Shown piece after piece: positions 1 through 8,953 of a stretch of 64,000 nt of DNA. Every line of letters starts with the position of its first letter. Position 1 is the stretch's first letter. The position numbers and the translations under genes are program-made. The stretch covers positions 13,441 through 77,440 of the forward strand of contig JACKBR010000023.1 in the NCBI GenBank assembly GCA_020634495.1. Reading direction: 5' to 3'. Origin of the DNA: Ardenticatenaceae bacterium. GTDB lineage: Bacteria > Chloroflexota > Anaerolineae > Promineifilales > Promineifilaceae. A model generated the notes under the pieces. That model was not told the origin of the DNA, ran no database searches, and saw only the letters and a program-made list of their open reading frames with translations.

Positions 1-2
1 AC

Positions 3-2072
3 CAAAAGCGTGTGGTGCGCCGGGTGCGCCAGCTTGGCTACCAGGCATGGCCAGAAGGCAAATCCGGCAGTGACGAAGAGGAGGCGCATTGGAACCGCCT
101 GCTCATTAGCGGCGTGCTCACCATGCACATCATGGTGCTGAGTTTTATGCTTTACCTGCGCCAATGGACGGGCCGGGCCTCAGTAGAGACTGAATGGTTG
201 GTACACATTTTTGAGATCATGATTTTGTTCATGAGCGTGCCTGCTGTGCTCATTTTAGGCTTGCCCATTTTGCGTGCGGGGATTGCTGGCCTGCTGCGAG
301 GGCGGCCTAACACGCACACCCTTATTGCCATTGGCGCGTATTCTGCTTTTGGCCTTTCCTTGCGCAATTTTATCGTGGGCCAGGGTGGCATTTATTTTGA
401 TACGGCCGCTGTGCTGCTGTTTTTGGTTGCGGTGGGGCGCTGGCTGGAGATGCGGGCGCACAAGGTGAGCGGTGAAGCGGTGGCCCACCTCTGGCAGCGG
501 GTGCCGCCGGTGGCCGCCTGGATCACGGTGGATGGGGAGCAGCAGATTCCAGCCGATGCGGTGCCACCGGGGGCGCGGGTGCTGGTGCGGCCCGGCGAAC
601 GCTTTCCGGTGGATGGCATTGTGGCCGTCGGCGAAGGGGACGTGGATGAAAGTTTACTGACGGGGGAGCCGGAGGCGGTGAGCCGCAGAAGTGGGGATCA
701 GGTACTGGCAGGCACCATTAATCTGGATGGCTCATTTGAAGTAATTACCTCGGCGACGGGCGGGGCAACGATGGTGGGGCAAATTGGGCGGCTGCTGCAC
801 CAGGCGTTGTGGCAGCGTGCCCCGGTGGAGCGATTGGCAGATAAAGTGGCGGCGTTGATGGTGCCCACGGCCGTTTTCCTGGCCACCATCACCTTTTTTT
901 ATTGGTCAAACCAGGCTGGCTTTGAGGCTGGGCTGATTTATGCCCTGTCTGTTTTGCTCATTGCCTGCCCCTGCGCGTTGGGCATTGCCACCCCGCTGAC
1001 GCTGTGGTTGAGCCTGGGACGGGCAACTGAGATGGGCATCATCCTGCGCCAAACGGGGGTGATTGAACAGTTGGCCGGGGTGAAGCGGCTCTTTTTGGAC
1101 AAAACCGGCACGCTGACGCAACGGCCGTTGCAGCTGCAAACTTTTGAAACAATAGCGCCTGATCCGGCAGAATTTATGAACTGGGTAACGGCCGTTGAAG
1201 CCCATTCCGAACATCCAGTAGCCCAGGCGATTGTGACCAAGGCAGCCGCCACCGCTGCCCGGCCACAAGTTGAATATTTCCGCAGCCTGCCCGGCAAAGG
1301 GGTGACGGCGCTGGTGGATGATGTGCCGGTTTGGGTGGGCAGCTACCGGCTGATGATGTCGGTCAATCTGCATTTTCCAACTGATTTAGCCGAGGTGGTA
1401 CAGCAATGGCAGCGCCAGGGGTTGATGGTGATTTATGCAGGCTGGGCGGGTCAGGTACAAGGGGTTTTGGGGCTGGGGGAACGGTTGCGCCCGGAAACGG
1501 CCGTTACCATCCAAGAAATTCAAAAGATGAACCTGCCCATCGCGGTGCTTACTGGAGATGACACGGTTGCCGGAAGCCGTTGGCAAACCCAGCTGGGCAT
1601 CCCCGTGTGGGCCGCACTGGCTCCGCAAGACAAAGTGGCCCACCTGCAAGCGGCTGGCCCCGGCACGCTCATGGTAGGGGACGGCATCAACGATGGCCCG
1701 GCGCTGGCCGCCGCCACCGTGGGCATTGCCATGAGCCAGGGCGCTGATGTGGCCCAAGAAGCGGCCGATGCGGTGCTTATCCAGCAAAATTTGCGGGCGG
1801 TGCCCTGGTTGTTGCAGTTGGCCAGCCGCACCATGCAAATTGTCCGGCAGAATTTGGTTTGGGCATTTGTCTACAATGCGGTTGGGCTGACCCTGGCGGT
1901 GACAGGCCATTTGCAGCCAGCTTTGGCCGCTTTGCTCATGGTGCTTAGCAGCGCGGTTGTAACCGGCAATGCCCTGCGCCTGCGTCACTTTCCTCTGGTT
2001 GAAGCCCCTGGCAAACTGGCTGAAAATCTTAAAAATGTGCAGCAAGAAGCAAAAGTAATTTCTCATGGCTAA
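3..2072 (+). CDS. Heavy-metal translocating P1B-type ATPase (Cu+/Ag+ type), 5' end cut by window
   Basis: Membrane ATPase that pumps soft metal ions, probably Cu+ or Ag+, out of the cytoplasm. The reading frame is open to the window edge and the first residues (VRRVRQLGYQAWP) look like the end of an N-terminal HMA metal-binding domain, so the true start lies upstream; a GTG at 12 is the first internal candidate. Numbering from that GTG, the actuator motif LLTGEPE is near residue 215, the metal-site CPC (IACPCALG) near 319, the phosphorylation motif DKTGTLT near 363, the P1B HP motif (SEHPVAQA) near 400 and GDGINDGPA near 556. CPC predicts monovalent copper/silver; this is family knowledge, not shown here. 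Its last codons overlap the next gene by 8 bases (ATGGCTAA), so the two are probably translationally coupled. It could serve copper delivery to an oxidase (CcoI-like) or detoxification. Confidence 0.93.
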   Translation, partial: QKRVVRRVRQLGYQAWPEGKSGSDEEEAHWNRLLISGVLTMHIMVLSFMLYLRQWTGRASVETEWLVHIFEIMILFMSVPAVLILGLPILRAGIAGLLRGRPNTHTLIAIGAYSAFGLSLRNFIVGQGGIYFDTAAVLLFLVAVGRWLEMRAHKVSGEAVAHLWQRVPPVAAWITVDGEQQIPADAVPPGARVLVRPGERFPVDGIVAVGEGDVDESLLTGEPEAVSRRSGDQVLAGTINLDGSFEVITSATGGATMVGQIGRLLHQALWQRAPVERLADKVAALMVPTAVFLATITFFYWSNQAGFEAGLIYALSVLLIACPCALGIATPLTLWLSLGRATEMGIILRQTGVIEQLAGVKRLFLDKTGTLTQRPLQLQTFETIAPDPAEFMNWVTAVEAHSEHPVAQAIVTKAAATAARPQVEYFRSLPGKGVTALVDDVPVWVGSYRLMMSVNLHFPTDLAEVVQQWQRQGLMVIYAGWAGQVQGVLGLGERLRPETAVTIQEIQKMNLPIAVLTGDDTVAGSRWQTQLGIPVWAALAPQDKVAHLQAAGPGTLMVGDGINDGPALAAATVGIAMSQGADVAQEAADAVLIQQNLRAVPWLLQLASRTMQIVRQNLVWAFVYNAVGLTLAVTGHLQPALAALLMVLSSAVVTGNALRLRHFPLVEAPGKLAENLKNVQQEAKVISHG

Positions 2073-4224
2073 ACAACATTCTATCTACCCTCGCCGCCGC
2101 TGGCTGCGTGCCTTGGAAAAGGGCACCGTTTGGCTGGAAAGGGGCATCAATCGGATTAGCACGGTCAATGAACGGATACGGCCGTACAACCCACTTTATC
2201 ATCTCGGCACCCTGGCCATCTTTTTGCTCATTGTGCTCACCATTACCGGGCTTTACCTCACCATTTTTTACCGCCCTGGGGCGGAACGGGCCTATTCCAG
2301 CGTGGTTTCAATCACGGCCACCTGGCTTGGCTCCCTCATGCGCACCATTCACCGCTACGCCTCCGACGGCCTCATTGTGGTCACTATTTTGCACGCGCTC
2401 AAGATGTTTTTTAGCGACCGCTTTTGGGGCAGCCGCTGGCTGGCCTGGGTTTCTGGCTGGGCGCTGGTGGTCTTATTTTGGGTCATTGGTTTGATGGGAT
2501 ATTGGCTCATTTGGGATCAACCGGCTCAATGGTTGACCGAATATTTTATCCATCTGCTCCAAGGGCCGTTTGCCTTCACCTTTTTTGGGGGGCAGGTTGC
2601 TTCTTCAACCTTTTCCCTTTTTGTGATTGTGCTATTTTTGCACATTTTTCTGCCAATTCTGTTGCTCATTGGCGTTATTATTCACCTGCTGCGGTTGGCG
2701 CGGGCGAATTATTGGACGCCGCGCTGGTTGATGGTTGCTTCTGTGGCTGTTTTGCTGCTGCTGGCTTTTTGGCGGCCTTTGCCGTTGGCACTGCCTGCCG
2801 ACATGAATGTTTTAATTCAGCGCGTGCCGCTGGATTGGTGGTATTTGGGCTTTTTGCCACTGGCGCAGCGGTTGGGCAATGGGGGTTTTTGGATTACGGC
2901 CGTTTTCCTACTCGTAGCGCTTACTGGCCTTCCCTGGCTGCGGCCTGGCCAACATGATGGCCCAGCAGTGGTGATTGATGCCAACTGCACAGGTTGCAGC
3001 GCCTGCGCCCACGAATGTCCCTTCATGGCCATAGAAATGGTGGAGCGCAACGATGACACGGAATACAACATGCTGGCCGTGGTTAGCCCCAATTTGTGTA
3101 CGGGCTGTGGCATTTGCGTAGGTGCCTGCCCAGATAGAGCCATTGAGCTAGATCGCCTGCATTCAGGCGTGATTCGCCAGGATTTGCAGCGTAATTTGCG
3201 GCTGGCTCAAGCAGAAGGCGATCCCGCCATTGCCGTGTACGCCTGTGAGCGACATGCTGCGCTGGGGACGCTGCCCCCCCTGGCCAGGCCGCAGCCGCTG
3301 GATGTTGTTAGTCCCACCATTGGCGGGGCCATTCCCTTGCTGCAAGCCAAGCAGCCGCCCCGCATTAACGTTGGCACCTGGCCAGACAGTCAGGGTCGCC
3401 CACGCCCGGTCATCACTTGTGTGGTGCCCTGCACGGGGATGCTGCATCCAAATTGGGCGGCCGAAACGATTGACGCGGGCGGCGCTGGGGCCATTGTGGT
3501 GAGCTGTCCTGCACATGACTGCTCGCACCGCGAGGGGCCGCACTGGATTGCCAACCGGCTGAAGCGTCGCCGCACGCTGCGCCAGGGGAATGTCCATTTT
3601 TGGGAATTGGCTCCCGGCAGCCAGCAGCAAGTGACTGCCCTGTGGTCGCAAATGATTGGGGATGAAACGGAAGCTGCTGCCCGGCAGGCGGTGACGGTGG
3701 TTGGCCCGCAAACGGCCGTAACGTCCCCCACACAATTTTCTTTCCTGCGCCACTCGCTGGCTGGCCTGGTGATTCTATTTATCACCTTTTTGGGAGCCAT
3801 TGCGCTCACCCTCAATACCAGCAATCAGTTGCCTGCAACTGGGCAAATTCGGCTGGTGATTAATCATGGCGGCGCGGTTGTGGCCTCCTCTTCAGATCTG
3901 TCGGCGGATGTTTTGGCCGGGCTGCCAGAAAATGTGGACCCTGTGCAATTATTGGGCGGCGAACGGCTGCCGGTTCGTTTGCGCCTGGCGGTGGATGGTG
4001 AAGTTGTGCTAGAAAACAGTTACGAGGCGCGTGGATTGCGCCACGAAGGGTCAATTTATGGCCTGGAATCGTGGTGGGTTGCGCCTGGCGAACATGCGGT
4101 TTCCGTTTGGTTGATGGATGATGAAACGGAGTGGCGACTTGTGTTTGAGGGCACGGTAGACGTGCCAGAATCGGGTGTGGTTCGTCTTTTGTACAATGAA
4201 GAACAGGATCGTTTTCAGCCGTAA
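2065..4224 (+). CDS. Cytochrome b / 2x[4Fe-4S] ferredoxin / MvhD-like domain fusion protein
   Basis: A 719-residue fused electron-transfer protein. Residues about 40-260 form a cytochrome b core with two helices each carrying His-X13-His (HRYASDGLIVVTILH and HIFLPILLLIGVIIH), the usual di-heme b ligands, followed by further membrane helices and a cytochrome b C-half-like WWYLGFLPL. Residues about 307-360 hold two complete [4Fe-4S] motifs (CTGCSACAHECP and CTGCGICVGACP). Residues about 390-520 resemble the MvhD/FrhD 'hydrogenase iron-sulfur subunit' domain, with conserved cysteines in YACERH, CVVPCTGM and VSCPAHDCSHREG. A final helix (about 568-588) leads to a 130-residue, probably extracytoplasmic, beta-rich tail. 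Inference: it passes electrons between a quinone pool and a soluble iron-sulfur or flavin partner. No complex III partner (Rieske, cytochrome c) is nearby. Confidence 0.85.
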   Translation: MAKQHSIYPRRRWLRALEKGTVWLERGINRISTVNERIRPYNPLYHLGTLAIFLLIVLTITGLYLTIFYRPGAERAYSSVVSITATWLGSLMRTIHRYASDGLIVVTILHALKMFFSDRFWGSRWLAWVSGWALVVLFWVIGLMGYWLIWDQPAQWLTEYFIHLLQGPFAFTFFGGQVASSTFSLFVIVLFLHIFLPILLLIGVIIHLLRLARANYWTPRWLMVASVAVLLLLAFWRPLPLALPADMNVLIQRVPLDWWYLGFLPLAQRLGNGGFWITAVFLLVALTGLPWLRPGQHDGPAVVIDANCTGCSACAHECPFMAIEMVERNDDTEYNMLAVVSPNLCTGCGICVGACPDRAIELDRLHSGVIRQDLQRNLRLAQAEGDPAIAVYACERHAALGTLPPLARPQPLDVVSPTIGGAIPLLQAKQPPRINVGTWPDSQGRPRPVITCVVPCTGMLHPNWAAETIDAGGAGAIVVSCPAHDCSHREGPHWIANRLKRRRTLRQGNVHFWELAPGSQQQVTALWSQMIGDETEAAARQAVTVVGPQTAVTSPTQFSFLRHSLAGLVILFITFLGAIALTLNTSNQLPATGQIRLVINHGGAVVASSSDLSADVLAGLPENVDPVQLLGGERLPVRLRLAVDGEVVLENSYEARGLRHEGSIYGLESWWVAPGEHAVSVWLMDDETEWRLVFEGTVDVPESGVVRLLYNEEQDRFQP

Positions 4225-4228
4225 GCTT

Positions 4229-4426
4229 ATGCAGCAAATCATTATCGATTTTCATCAGGATGCGTTGGGGGATTGGGTGGCTGACCTGGCTTGCGGCCAT
4301 ACGCAGCATGTGCGGCACAATCCGCCGTTTAGCAACCGGCCCTGGGTGCTAACGCCAGAAGGACGGCAGCAGTTTTTAGGATTTGCGCTCGACTGCAAGC
4401 TGTGTGATGAGGCGGGAAAGTCGTAG
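4229..4426 (+). CDS. DUF3565 family small protein
   Basis: A 65-residue protein starting at the ATG four bases after the previous stop; an in-frame upstream extension from 4175 lies inside the preceding gene and is rejected. The pattern GDWVADLACGHTQHVRHNPP, then RPWV, GR and a C-terminal CKLC is that of the DUF3565 family (sometimes called pressure-regulated protein). The conserved Cys and His residues suggest metal or redox chemistry, but no biochemical role is established. Its place between the electron-transfer fusion and the Crp/Fnr gene suggests a shared redox or nitrogen-oxide stress role (inference). Confidence 0.8.
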   Translation: MQQIIIDFHQDALGDWVADLACGHTQHVRHNPPFSNRPWVLTPEGRQQFLGFALDCKLCDEAGKS

Positions 4427-4471
4427 GATCAATTTTATTAAATTGAGAAACAACGTGATATTATTCGCTTC

Positions 4472-5167
4472 ATGGAAACGGCCGTAAACCAAGAAATTAT
4501 TACTCGCTGTGCTTTGCTAGATGGCTTAACTGAAGAAGAATGCAGCGCCATCATTCAGCGCAGCAAACATTACGATATTGCTCAAGATCGTTTCTTTTTC
4601 CAGCAGGGAGAAGATGCGACGATGATGTACATTATCATGTCTGGTCGTGTGAAATTGACCCAGGTGACGCAGACCGGGGATCAGGTGATTGTGGGCTACC
4701 AGGGAGCCGGTGATGGGTTGGGCATTATTGTGGCTTTGAGCGAGATGGAGTATCCGCTGTCTGCCGAGGCCGTCACCGATTGCCAGGCTGTCTGTTGGCC
4801 GCGGGAGCATATGAAGGAGCTGATGCTCGCCTATCCACGATTGGCCATCAATGGCATGGGCATGATTGCCCAACGCTTTGTTAAGCTGCAAGATCAATAC
4901 CGAGATATTGCCACCCGGCGAGTTGAGCAGCGGGTGGCGCGGGCTTTGTTGCGGCTGGTGCGGCAGTTTGGCAAAAAAGTAGAAGGCGGGGTTCTGGTTG
5001 ACATGCCGCTAACCCGGCAGGATTTAGCCGAAATGACCGGGACGAATGTGTATAACGTCAGCCGAATTTTGAGCAAATGGGAACGGGTTGATTGGATTGC
5101 CAGCCAGCGCCAGCGCATTGTGTTGTGCAAGGCGCATGAGCTGGTGGTTTTGGCTGAGGATTTATAG
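4472..5167 (+). CDS. Crp/Fnr family transcriptional regulator
   Basis: A 231-residue regulator. The N-terminal cyclic-nucleotide-binding-like beta-barrel covers about residues 15-130 (GEDATMMYIIMSGRVKL), a long dimer helix follows, and a C-terminal Crp-type winged helix carries LTRQDLAEMTGTNVYNVSRI near residues 175-195. The N-terminal cysteine cluster of classical FNR is absent, so a [4Fe-4S] oxygen sensor is not indicated; a heme/NO (Dnr/NnrR-like) or other ligand is possible. It lies between DUF3565 and DUF1858 genes on the same strand, so it may control this cluster. Two TGAC-N4-GTCA sites elsewhere in the window are candidate targets. Confidence 0.92.
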   Translation: METAVNQEIITRCALLDGLTEEECSAIIQRSKHYDIAQDRFFFQQGEDATMMYIIMSGRVKLTQVTQTGDQVIVGYQGAGDGLGIIVALSEMEYPLSAEAVTDCQAVCWPREHMKELMLAYPRLAINGMGMIAQRFVKLQDQYRDIATRRVEQRVARALLRLVRQFGKKVEGGVLVDMPLTRQDLAEMTGTNVYNVSRILSKWERVDWIASQRQRIVLCKAHELVVLAEDL

Positions 5168-5190
5168 GGTTTTGTATTGGAATAGGACTC

Positions 5191-5409
5191 ATGGAAAATA
5201 ATTCACCCGTCAAATCTGAACAAATTGCCGAAATGATTATTTCTGACGTGCTGGAACGATGGCCAGAAACGGCCGTTGTCTTCCAAAAATACAATATGGC
5301 CTGTGTGGGCTGCGTCGTGGCCCCATTTTATGATATTGAAGCCGCCATCTCTATTTATGGGCTTGCGCGGGAAACGTTTTTGGCGGAGCTGGCTCAGGTG
5401 ATCCGGTGA
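5191..5409 (+). CDS. DUF1858 domain protein
   Basis: A 72-residue protein of the DUF1858 / ScdA N-terminal-like type. It has a short helical domain (ISDVLERWPETAVVFQKYNM) followed by a CVGC motif and a YDIEAAISIYG helix. DUF1858 proteins often sit beside hybrid-cluster proteins and other NO- or redox-stress genes. Only 23 bases separate it from the Crp/Fnr gene, so they are probably co-transcribed. The CxxC could be a redox disulfide or bind metal; this is inference. Confidence 0.8.
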   Translation: MENNSPVKSEQIAEMIISDVLERWPETAVVFQKYNMACVGCVVAPFYDIEAAISIYGLARETFLAELAQVIR

Positions 5410-5445
5410 TTGGCCAACCCGTGCCCCGTTTCTTGGCGTGAATGC

Positions 5446-7269
5446 CTACCGCTTATAACCAAAATGGGCTTCCCTCTGCGGTAAATCCACTTTTTGCACC
5501 ACAACTTCTACAACTGAATCGAGGGGCGTTGGTTCCTTTTTGTAAATGCTGGTTTCTGTGGCTAATTCTGGCAGCAAAATGAAGTCGCGCTTGCCCCGGT
5601 GGTCGATGACAATACCCTCTCCTGCCCACTCTGGACGACGCAGCAGGAAAACGGCCGTCCAGTGGGCATTCGATAAACGCTCGGCATACCGCACATCCCT
5701 GCTCACGGCGTGGGCAGCCCCCACGCGCTCCATCACCGCCTGCTCACCCAGAATTGGTTCGCCGCGCAGAAAAGCGCGAAGCTGCTGGTGAACGACTAAA
5801 TCCAGGTAGCGGCGCAGCGGGCTGGTCGCCTGCACATATTGGTCCAGCCCCAGACCCGCATGGCGTCCTGGGGCGCTGCCTGGCTGGCTGCTCGTCATGG
5901 TTTTGCGGCGGGCAAAGTTGGCGGATGGCGTGTCCCCTTCCACAACTTCCGTTGGTTCATCCTGGGTGGTGAAGGGGATGGGGATGCTGTGCTGGTAGGC
6001 AAACTGGGCCACCGCTTCGCCAGTCATCAGCATTGCCTCACGGACGAGATCGCGGCTTTGCAGGGCAGGAAGCGGCCGTATTTCTATCTCGCCCTCTTCG
6101 TCCAGCCGAATTTTTACTTCAGGCAAATTAATTTGCACCGCGCCGTTGGCCACGCGCCGGGTTTCGTAGGCCTGGGCAATGGCCAGCAGCTCCTGGAATG
6201 GCGATTCATCCAGCCGCTCCTGGGCTTCATCGTAGCTAAGGCGGGTCACGCGCACGGTGCTGGGCACAATTTCCAGGTTGGTGATTGTGCCGTCCTGCTG
6301 CACATCCAGGCCAAAGGAGAGGGCTGGCGATTTATCTTCCAGGCCCAGGGCCAGGGCAGCGGTGGCGGCTTCTGGCAGCATGTGGACGGTGCCTTCGGGC
6401 AAATAAAGATTTGCGCCCCGCGCCCGCGCTTCCAGATCCGCCGGGCTGTCTGGGGGGATGAGGGCGGCCACGTCGGCAATGTGTACCCACAGACGGCCGT
6501 TTTCCCAGCTAAGGGCGTCGTCCGGGTCGCGGCTGCCTGCGTCGTCTATGGCCAGGGCAACCAGGTGGGTGAGATCGCGCCGTTCCTCGGCTGGCAGTGC
6601 AGGCAAGGGCGCAGTTGGCTGGTCTGTGGTCATCCCGGTGCGGCTGGGGTAGGGATTGATGGTTTCATCCCAGTAGCTCAATTTGAGCAGCAGTGCATGG
6701 GCATTCTCTGGCGTTTCACTCTGGTTTAGGTTGCGTAACACCTGGCTGCGCTCTTGCTGGCCCATGGCCACGGCGGCAATTTCTTGGAGGAAACGGCCGT
6801 CTTCCGGCAAAAATGTGCCCTGATTGACGCGATCAACAAACCCCTGCCACTGTTCTGCTTCGGCGGCTTTGGCCGCGCGTGTCTCTTTTTCTGCGGCGAC
6901 GGCTTCTGGCGTGTGGACGGTAATTTCGGTTAGGGTGCCGCTAAAGTGCAGGCCGTCGGCCACCGCCTGCCAGATGGCCCAAACGGTGGCCGGGGTGTAG
7001 GCATCGTAGGCCAGTTCGGAAAGTTCTTCAAGATTGGTCGTTTCTCCGGCCAGCAGCTCCCAGGCGGTGAGGAGTTCGCCCGCCGGTTTAGCCAGCTCGG
7101 CAAAGCTGCGCAGCGGGCCAGGATGGAGCAGCTCAATATCTTTTGGCCGCACAGAAACGGCCGTGCCATCCTGCGTCATGATATTGATCTTTTTACCGCT
7201 GATGTTGGTCACGCGGGCAGCTTGATTTTTGTAGAGAACAAGGTTGTCGGCACGGAAATTATCACTCAT
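5446..7269 (-). CDS. RNB-domain exoribonuclease (RNase II/R family)
   Basis: A 607-residue 3'-5' exoribonuclease of the RNase II/R superfamily. The RNB catalytic core begins with AIDDAGSRDPDDALSW, which holds the Mg2+-binding aspartates. The C-terminal part includes the Y-x-x-x-T-S-P-L-R-R-Y-x-D signature (VQATSPLRRYLDL) that contacts RNA. The N-terminal 60 residues may be a small SH3/OB-like domain (RADNLVLYKNQAARVTNISG). I chose MSDNFRAD at 7269; a 30-residue longer frame from 7359 has no family-like sequence. No clear C-terminal S1 domain is seen, so it is shorter than typical RNase R. It is divergent from the gene at 7457 and convergent with DUF1858. Confidence 0.9.
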   Translation of the reverse strand: MSDNFRADNLVLYKNQAARVTNISGKKINIMTQDGTAVSVRPKDIELLHPGPLRSFAELAKPAGELLTAWELLAGETTNLEELSELAYDAYTPATVWAIWQAVADGLHFSGTLTEITVHTPEAVAAEKETRAAKAAEAEQWQGFVDRVNQGTFLPEDGRFLQEIAAVAMGQQERSQVLRNLNQSETPENAHALLLKLSYWDETINPYPSRTGMTTDQPTAPLPALPAEERRDLTHLVALAIDDAGSRDPDDALSWENGRLWVHIADVAALIPPDSPADLEARARGANLYLPEGTVHMLPEAATAALALGLEDKSPALSFGLDVQQDGTITNLEIVPSTVRVTRLSYDEAQERLDESPFQELLAIAQAYETRRVANGAVQINLPEVKIRLDEEGEIEIRPLPALQSRDLVREAMLMTGEAVAQFAYQHSIPIPFTTQDEPTEVVEGDTPSANFARRKTMTSSQPGSAPGRHAGLGLDQYVQATSPLRRYLDLVVHQQLRAFLRGEPILGEQAVMERVGAAHAVSRDVRYAERLSNAHWTAVFLLRRPEWAGEGIVIDHRGKRDFILLPELATETSIYKKEPTPLDSVVEVVVQKVDLPQREAHFGYKR

Positions 7270-7456
7270 GCCGCAATTGTAATGTTCCTGGGGGGATTGT
7301 GCTATGCGATTTGGGGTAATTGCACGCCGATGGCTAGTTATGAAAGGCCCGCCGGTCATATGACCGTCAGGTGACGACCGGCACTGATGGATATGACTCT
7401 GTTGCCGCTAAAGTGACAGTATGGAATTCAACAACCGAACTTTGGAGGTAAATGAA

Positions 7457-8419
7457 ATGAGTACCCTGACAACTCAAATGGAACAAAAAAGTAACGAGAC
7501 TGACCTGTGGCGGCGGGTGTTTGCTACTGACCGCTTTTTGACCTGGACTGCGATTGTGAGTGCGGCCTTGTTCGTGGCCACGATTGTCCTGTCCATATTT
7601 GATTCGCGTCTGGTGATTGGCGCACCGGTTTGGGTGAAGCCGATGAAATTCGCCATCTCGATTACGCTGTACAGCGGGACGTTGGCCTGGATGCTGAGCT
7701 ACGTGGCGGGGCATCCCCGGCTGGTGCGCTGGATTGGCGGCCTGACGGCGTTGGGCTTTTTGGTGGAGATTGTGGGCATTTTTGTCCAGGCAGCACGCGG
7801 CGTGCGCAGCCATTTTAACGTGGGCACCCCGTTTGACGCGGCGATTTTCTCGCTGATGGGCACCTTTGTGATGGTGATTTGGGTGATGAATATCGCGACG
7901 GCCGTTTTGCTGTTGCGGCAAAAGTTAGAGAATCGGCCGTTTGCCTGGGCGCTGCGCTTGGGTTTGGTGGTAACGGCCGTTGGCGCTGTTCTTGGCTTTT
8001 TGATGACCAGCCCCACGCCGGATCAGCTCTCAGCGATGGAAGCGGGTGAAGTTGTGGCCGTGATGGGTGCGCATAGCGTTGGCGTTGAGGATGGCGGCCC
8101 TGGTTTGCCCTTTGTCGGCTGGAGTACGGATGGTGGCGATATTCGTCCTGCTCATTTTGTGGGGCTGCACGCGCTGCAACTGATTCCGCTGCTGGGTATT
8201 TTTGTGAATCGCCGGTTTGGCAAGCGGTTGTCAAACGGCCGTCGCACGGCTTTGGTGGCCGTTGGTGGATTTGGCTACCTTGGTTTTGTGCTGCTGCTGC
8301 TGTGGCAAGCGCTCCGTGCCCAGCCCCTCATCGCCCCAGATGGCCTGACGCTGGCGGCGCTGGCTGGTTTGCTTGGCGTGGTGTGTGTGGCGGGAACGGC
8401 CGTTTTCCTCAAAAAATAA
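7457..8419 (+). CDS. Multi-pass membrane protein, unknown function
   Basis: A 320-residue integral membrane protein, about seven or eight helices. I chose the ATG at 7457 because GGAGG (7444-7448) lies 8 bases upstream; the frame from 7421 adds 12 unlikely residues. Histidines occur at or near helix ends (GAHSVG, RPAHFVGLHALQLIP), which could be heme or metal ligands, but no family was recognised with certainty. It is followed at 42 bases by a flavin-type oxidase-like gene and an ABA4-like gene, suggesting a small co-transcribed set. Confidence 0.75.
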   Translation: MSTLTTQMEQKSNETDLWRRVFATDRFLTWTAIVSAALFVATIVLSIFDSRLVIGAPVWVKPMKFAISITLYSGTLAWMLSYVAGHPRLVRWIGGLTALGFLVEIVGIFVQAARGVRSHFNVGTPFDAAIFSLMGTFVMVIWVMNIATAVLLLRQKLENRPFAWALRLGLVVTAVGAVLGFLMTSPTPDQLSAMEAGEVVAVMGAHSVGVEDGGPGLPFVGWSTDGGDIRPAHFVGLHALQLIPLLGIFVNRRFGKRLSNGRRTALVAVGGFGYLGFVLLLLWQALRAQPLIAPDGLTLAALAGLLGVVCVAGTAVFLKK

Positions 8420-8460
8420 ATATGGATTAGCCAGGGATTTTGTCCTCAAAAGGAATAACA

Positions 8461-8937
8461 ATGAAATTAAAATCCGAACAAGTTTGGCAAGCAATTGAAA
8501 AAGAGATTTTTGCGGTGATTGGCATGGTTACGGCTAAAAACGAAGCGCGAACGGTGGGTGTGGTTTATGTTGTGCAGGAGCAAAAACTGTACATTAGCTC
8601 CAAGAAAGATGCCTGGAAAGCGCGGCACATCGCCGCCAATCCCGCCGTCTCCATCACCATCCCGATTGCGAAGCGCATCCCCCTCATGCCCTGGATTAAA
8701 ATTCCGGCGGCAACCATCACCTTTGCTGGCAAAGCGCGGGTGCTGCCTGCTGCCGCTGCGCCAAAACCGCTGTTAAACGCGGTGTTCAGGGCTGCCGCAG
8801 CCGATGAAGCCATAATTGCAGATGCCTGCCTGATTGAAGTAACGCCGGAGAAAGAGTTTATTACTTACGGCGTGGGCGTCTCGCTGATGCAGATGCGCGA
8901 CACAGAAAAAGCACGCGGGCGCGCCCCGGTTGCGTAA
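8461..8937 (+). CDS. Pyridoxamine 5'-phosphate oxidase-like flavin-binding protein
   Basis: A 158-residue split-barrel protein. The N-terminal half (FAVIGMVTAKNEARTVGVVYVV, KLYISSKKDAWKARHIAANP) matches the PNPOx/FMN-binding split-barrel fold, where FMN or F420 binds between strands of a dimer. I chose MKLKSEQ at 8461, preceded by AAAGGAA; 8440 gives seven extra residues. A substrate cannot be assigned. It lies between two membrane-protein genes on the same strand. Confidence 0.75.
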   Translation: MKLKSEQVWQAIEKEIFAVIGMVTAKNEARTVGVVYVVQEQKLYISSKKDAWKARHIAANPAVSITIPIAKRIPLMPWIKIPAATITFAGKARVLPAAAAPKPLLNAVFRAAAADEAIIADACLIEVTPEKEFITYGVGVSLMQMRDTEKARGRAPVA

Positions 8938-8953
8938 GAAAGGAGAACCGTTT

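Noticed and set aside
906..2066. Minus-strand frames opposite the P-type ATPase
   Set aside because: They overlap highly conserved ATPase motifs on the plus strand and have no start signal or family similarity.
5839..6729. Long plus-strand open frame (296 codons) opposite the RNB ribonuclease
   Set aside because: It is the antisense shadow of a gene with clear RNB motifs; its translation is low-complexity Gly/Phe/His-rich with no SD.
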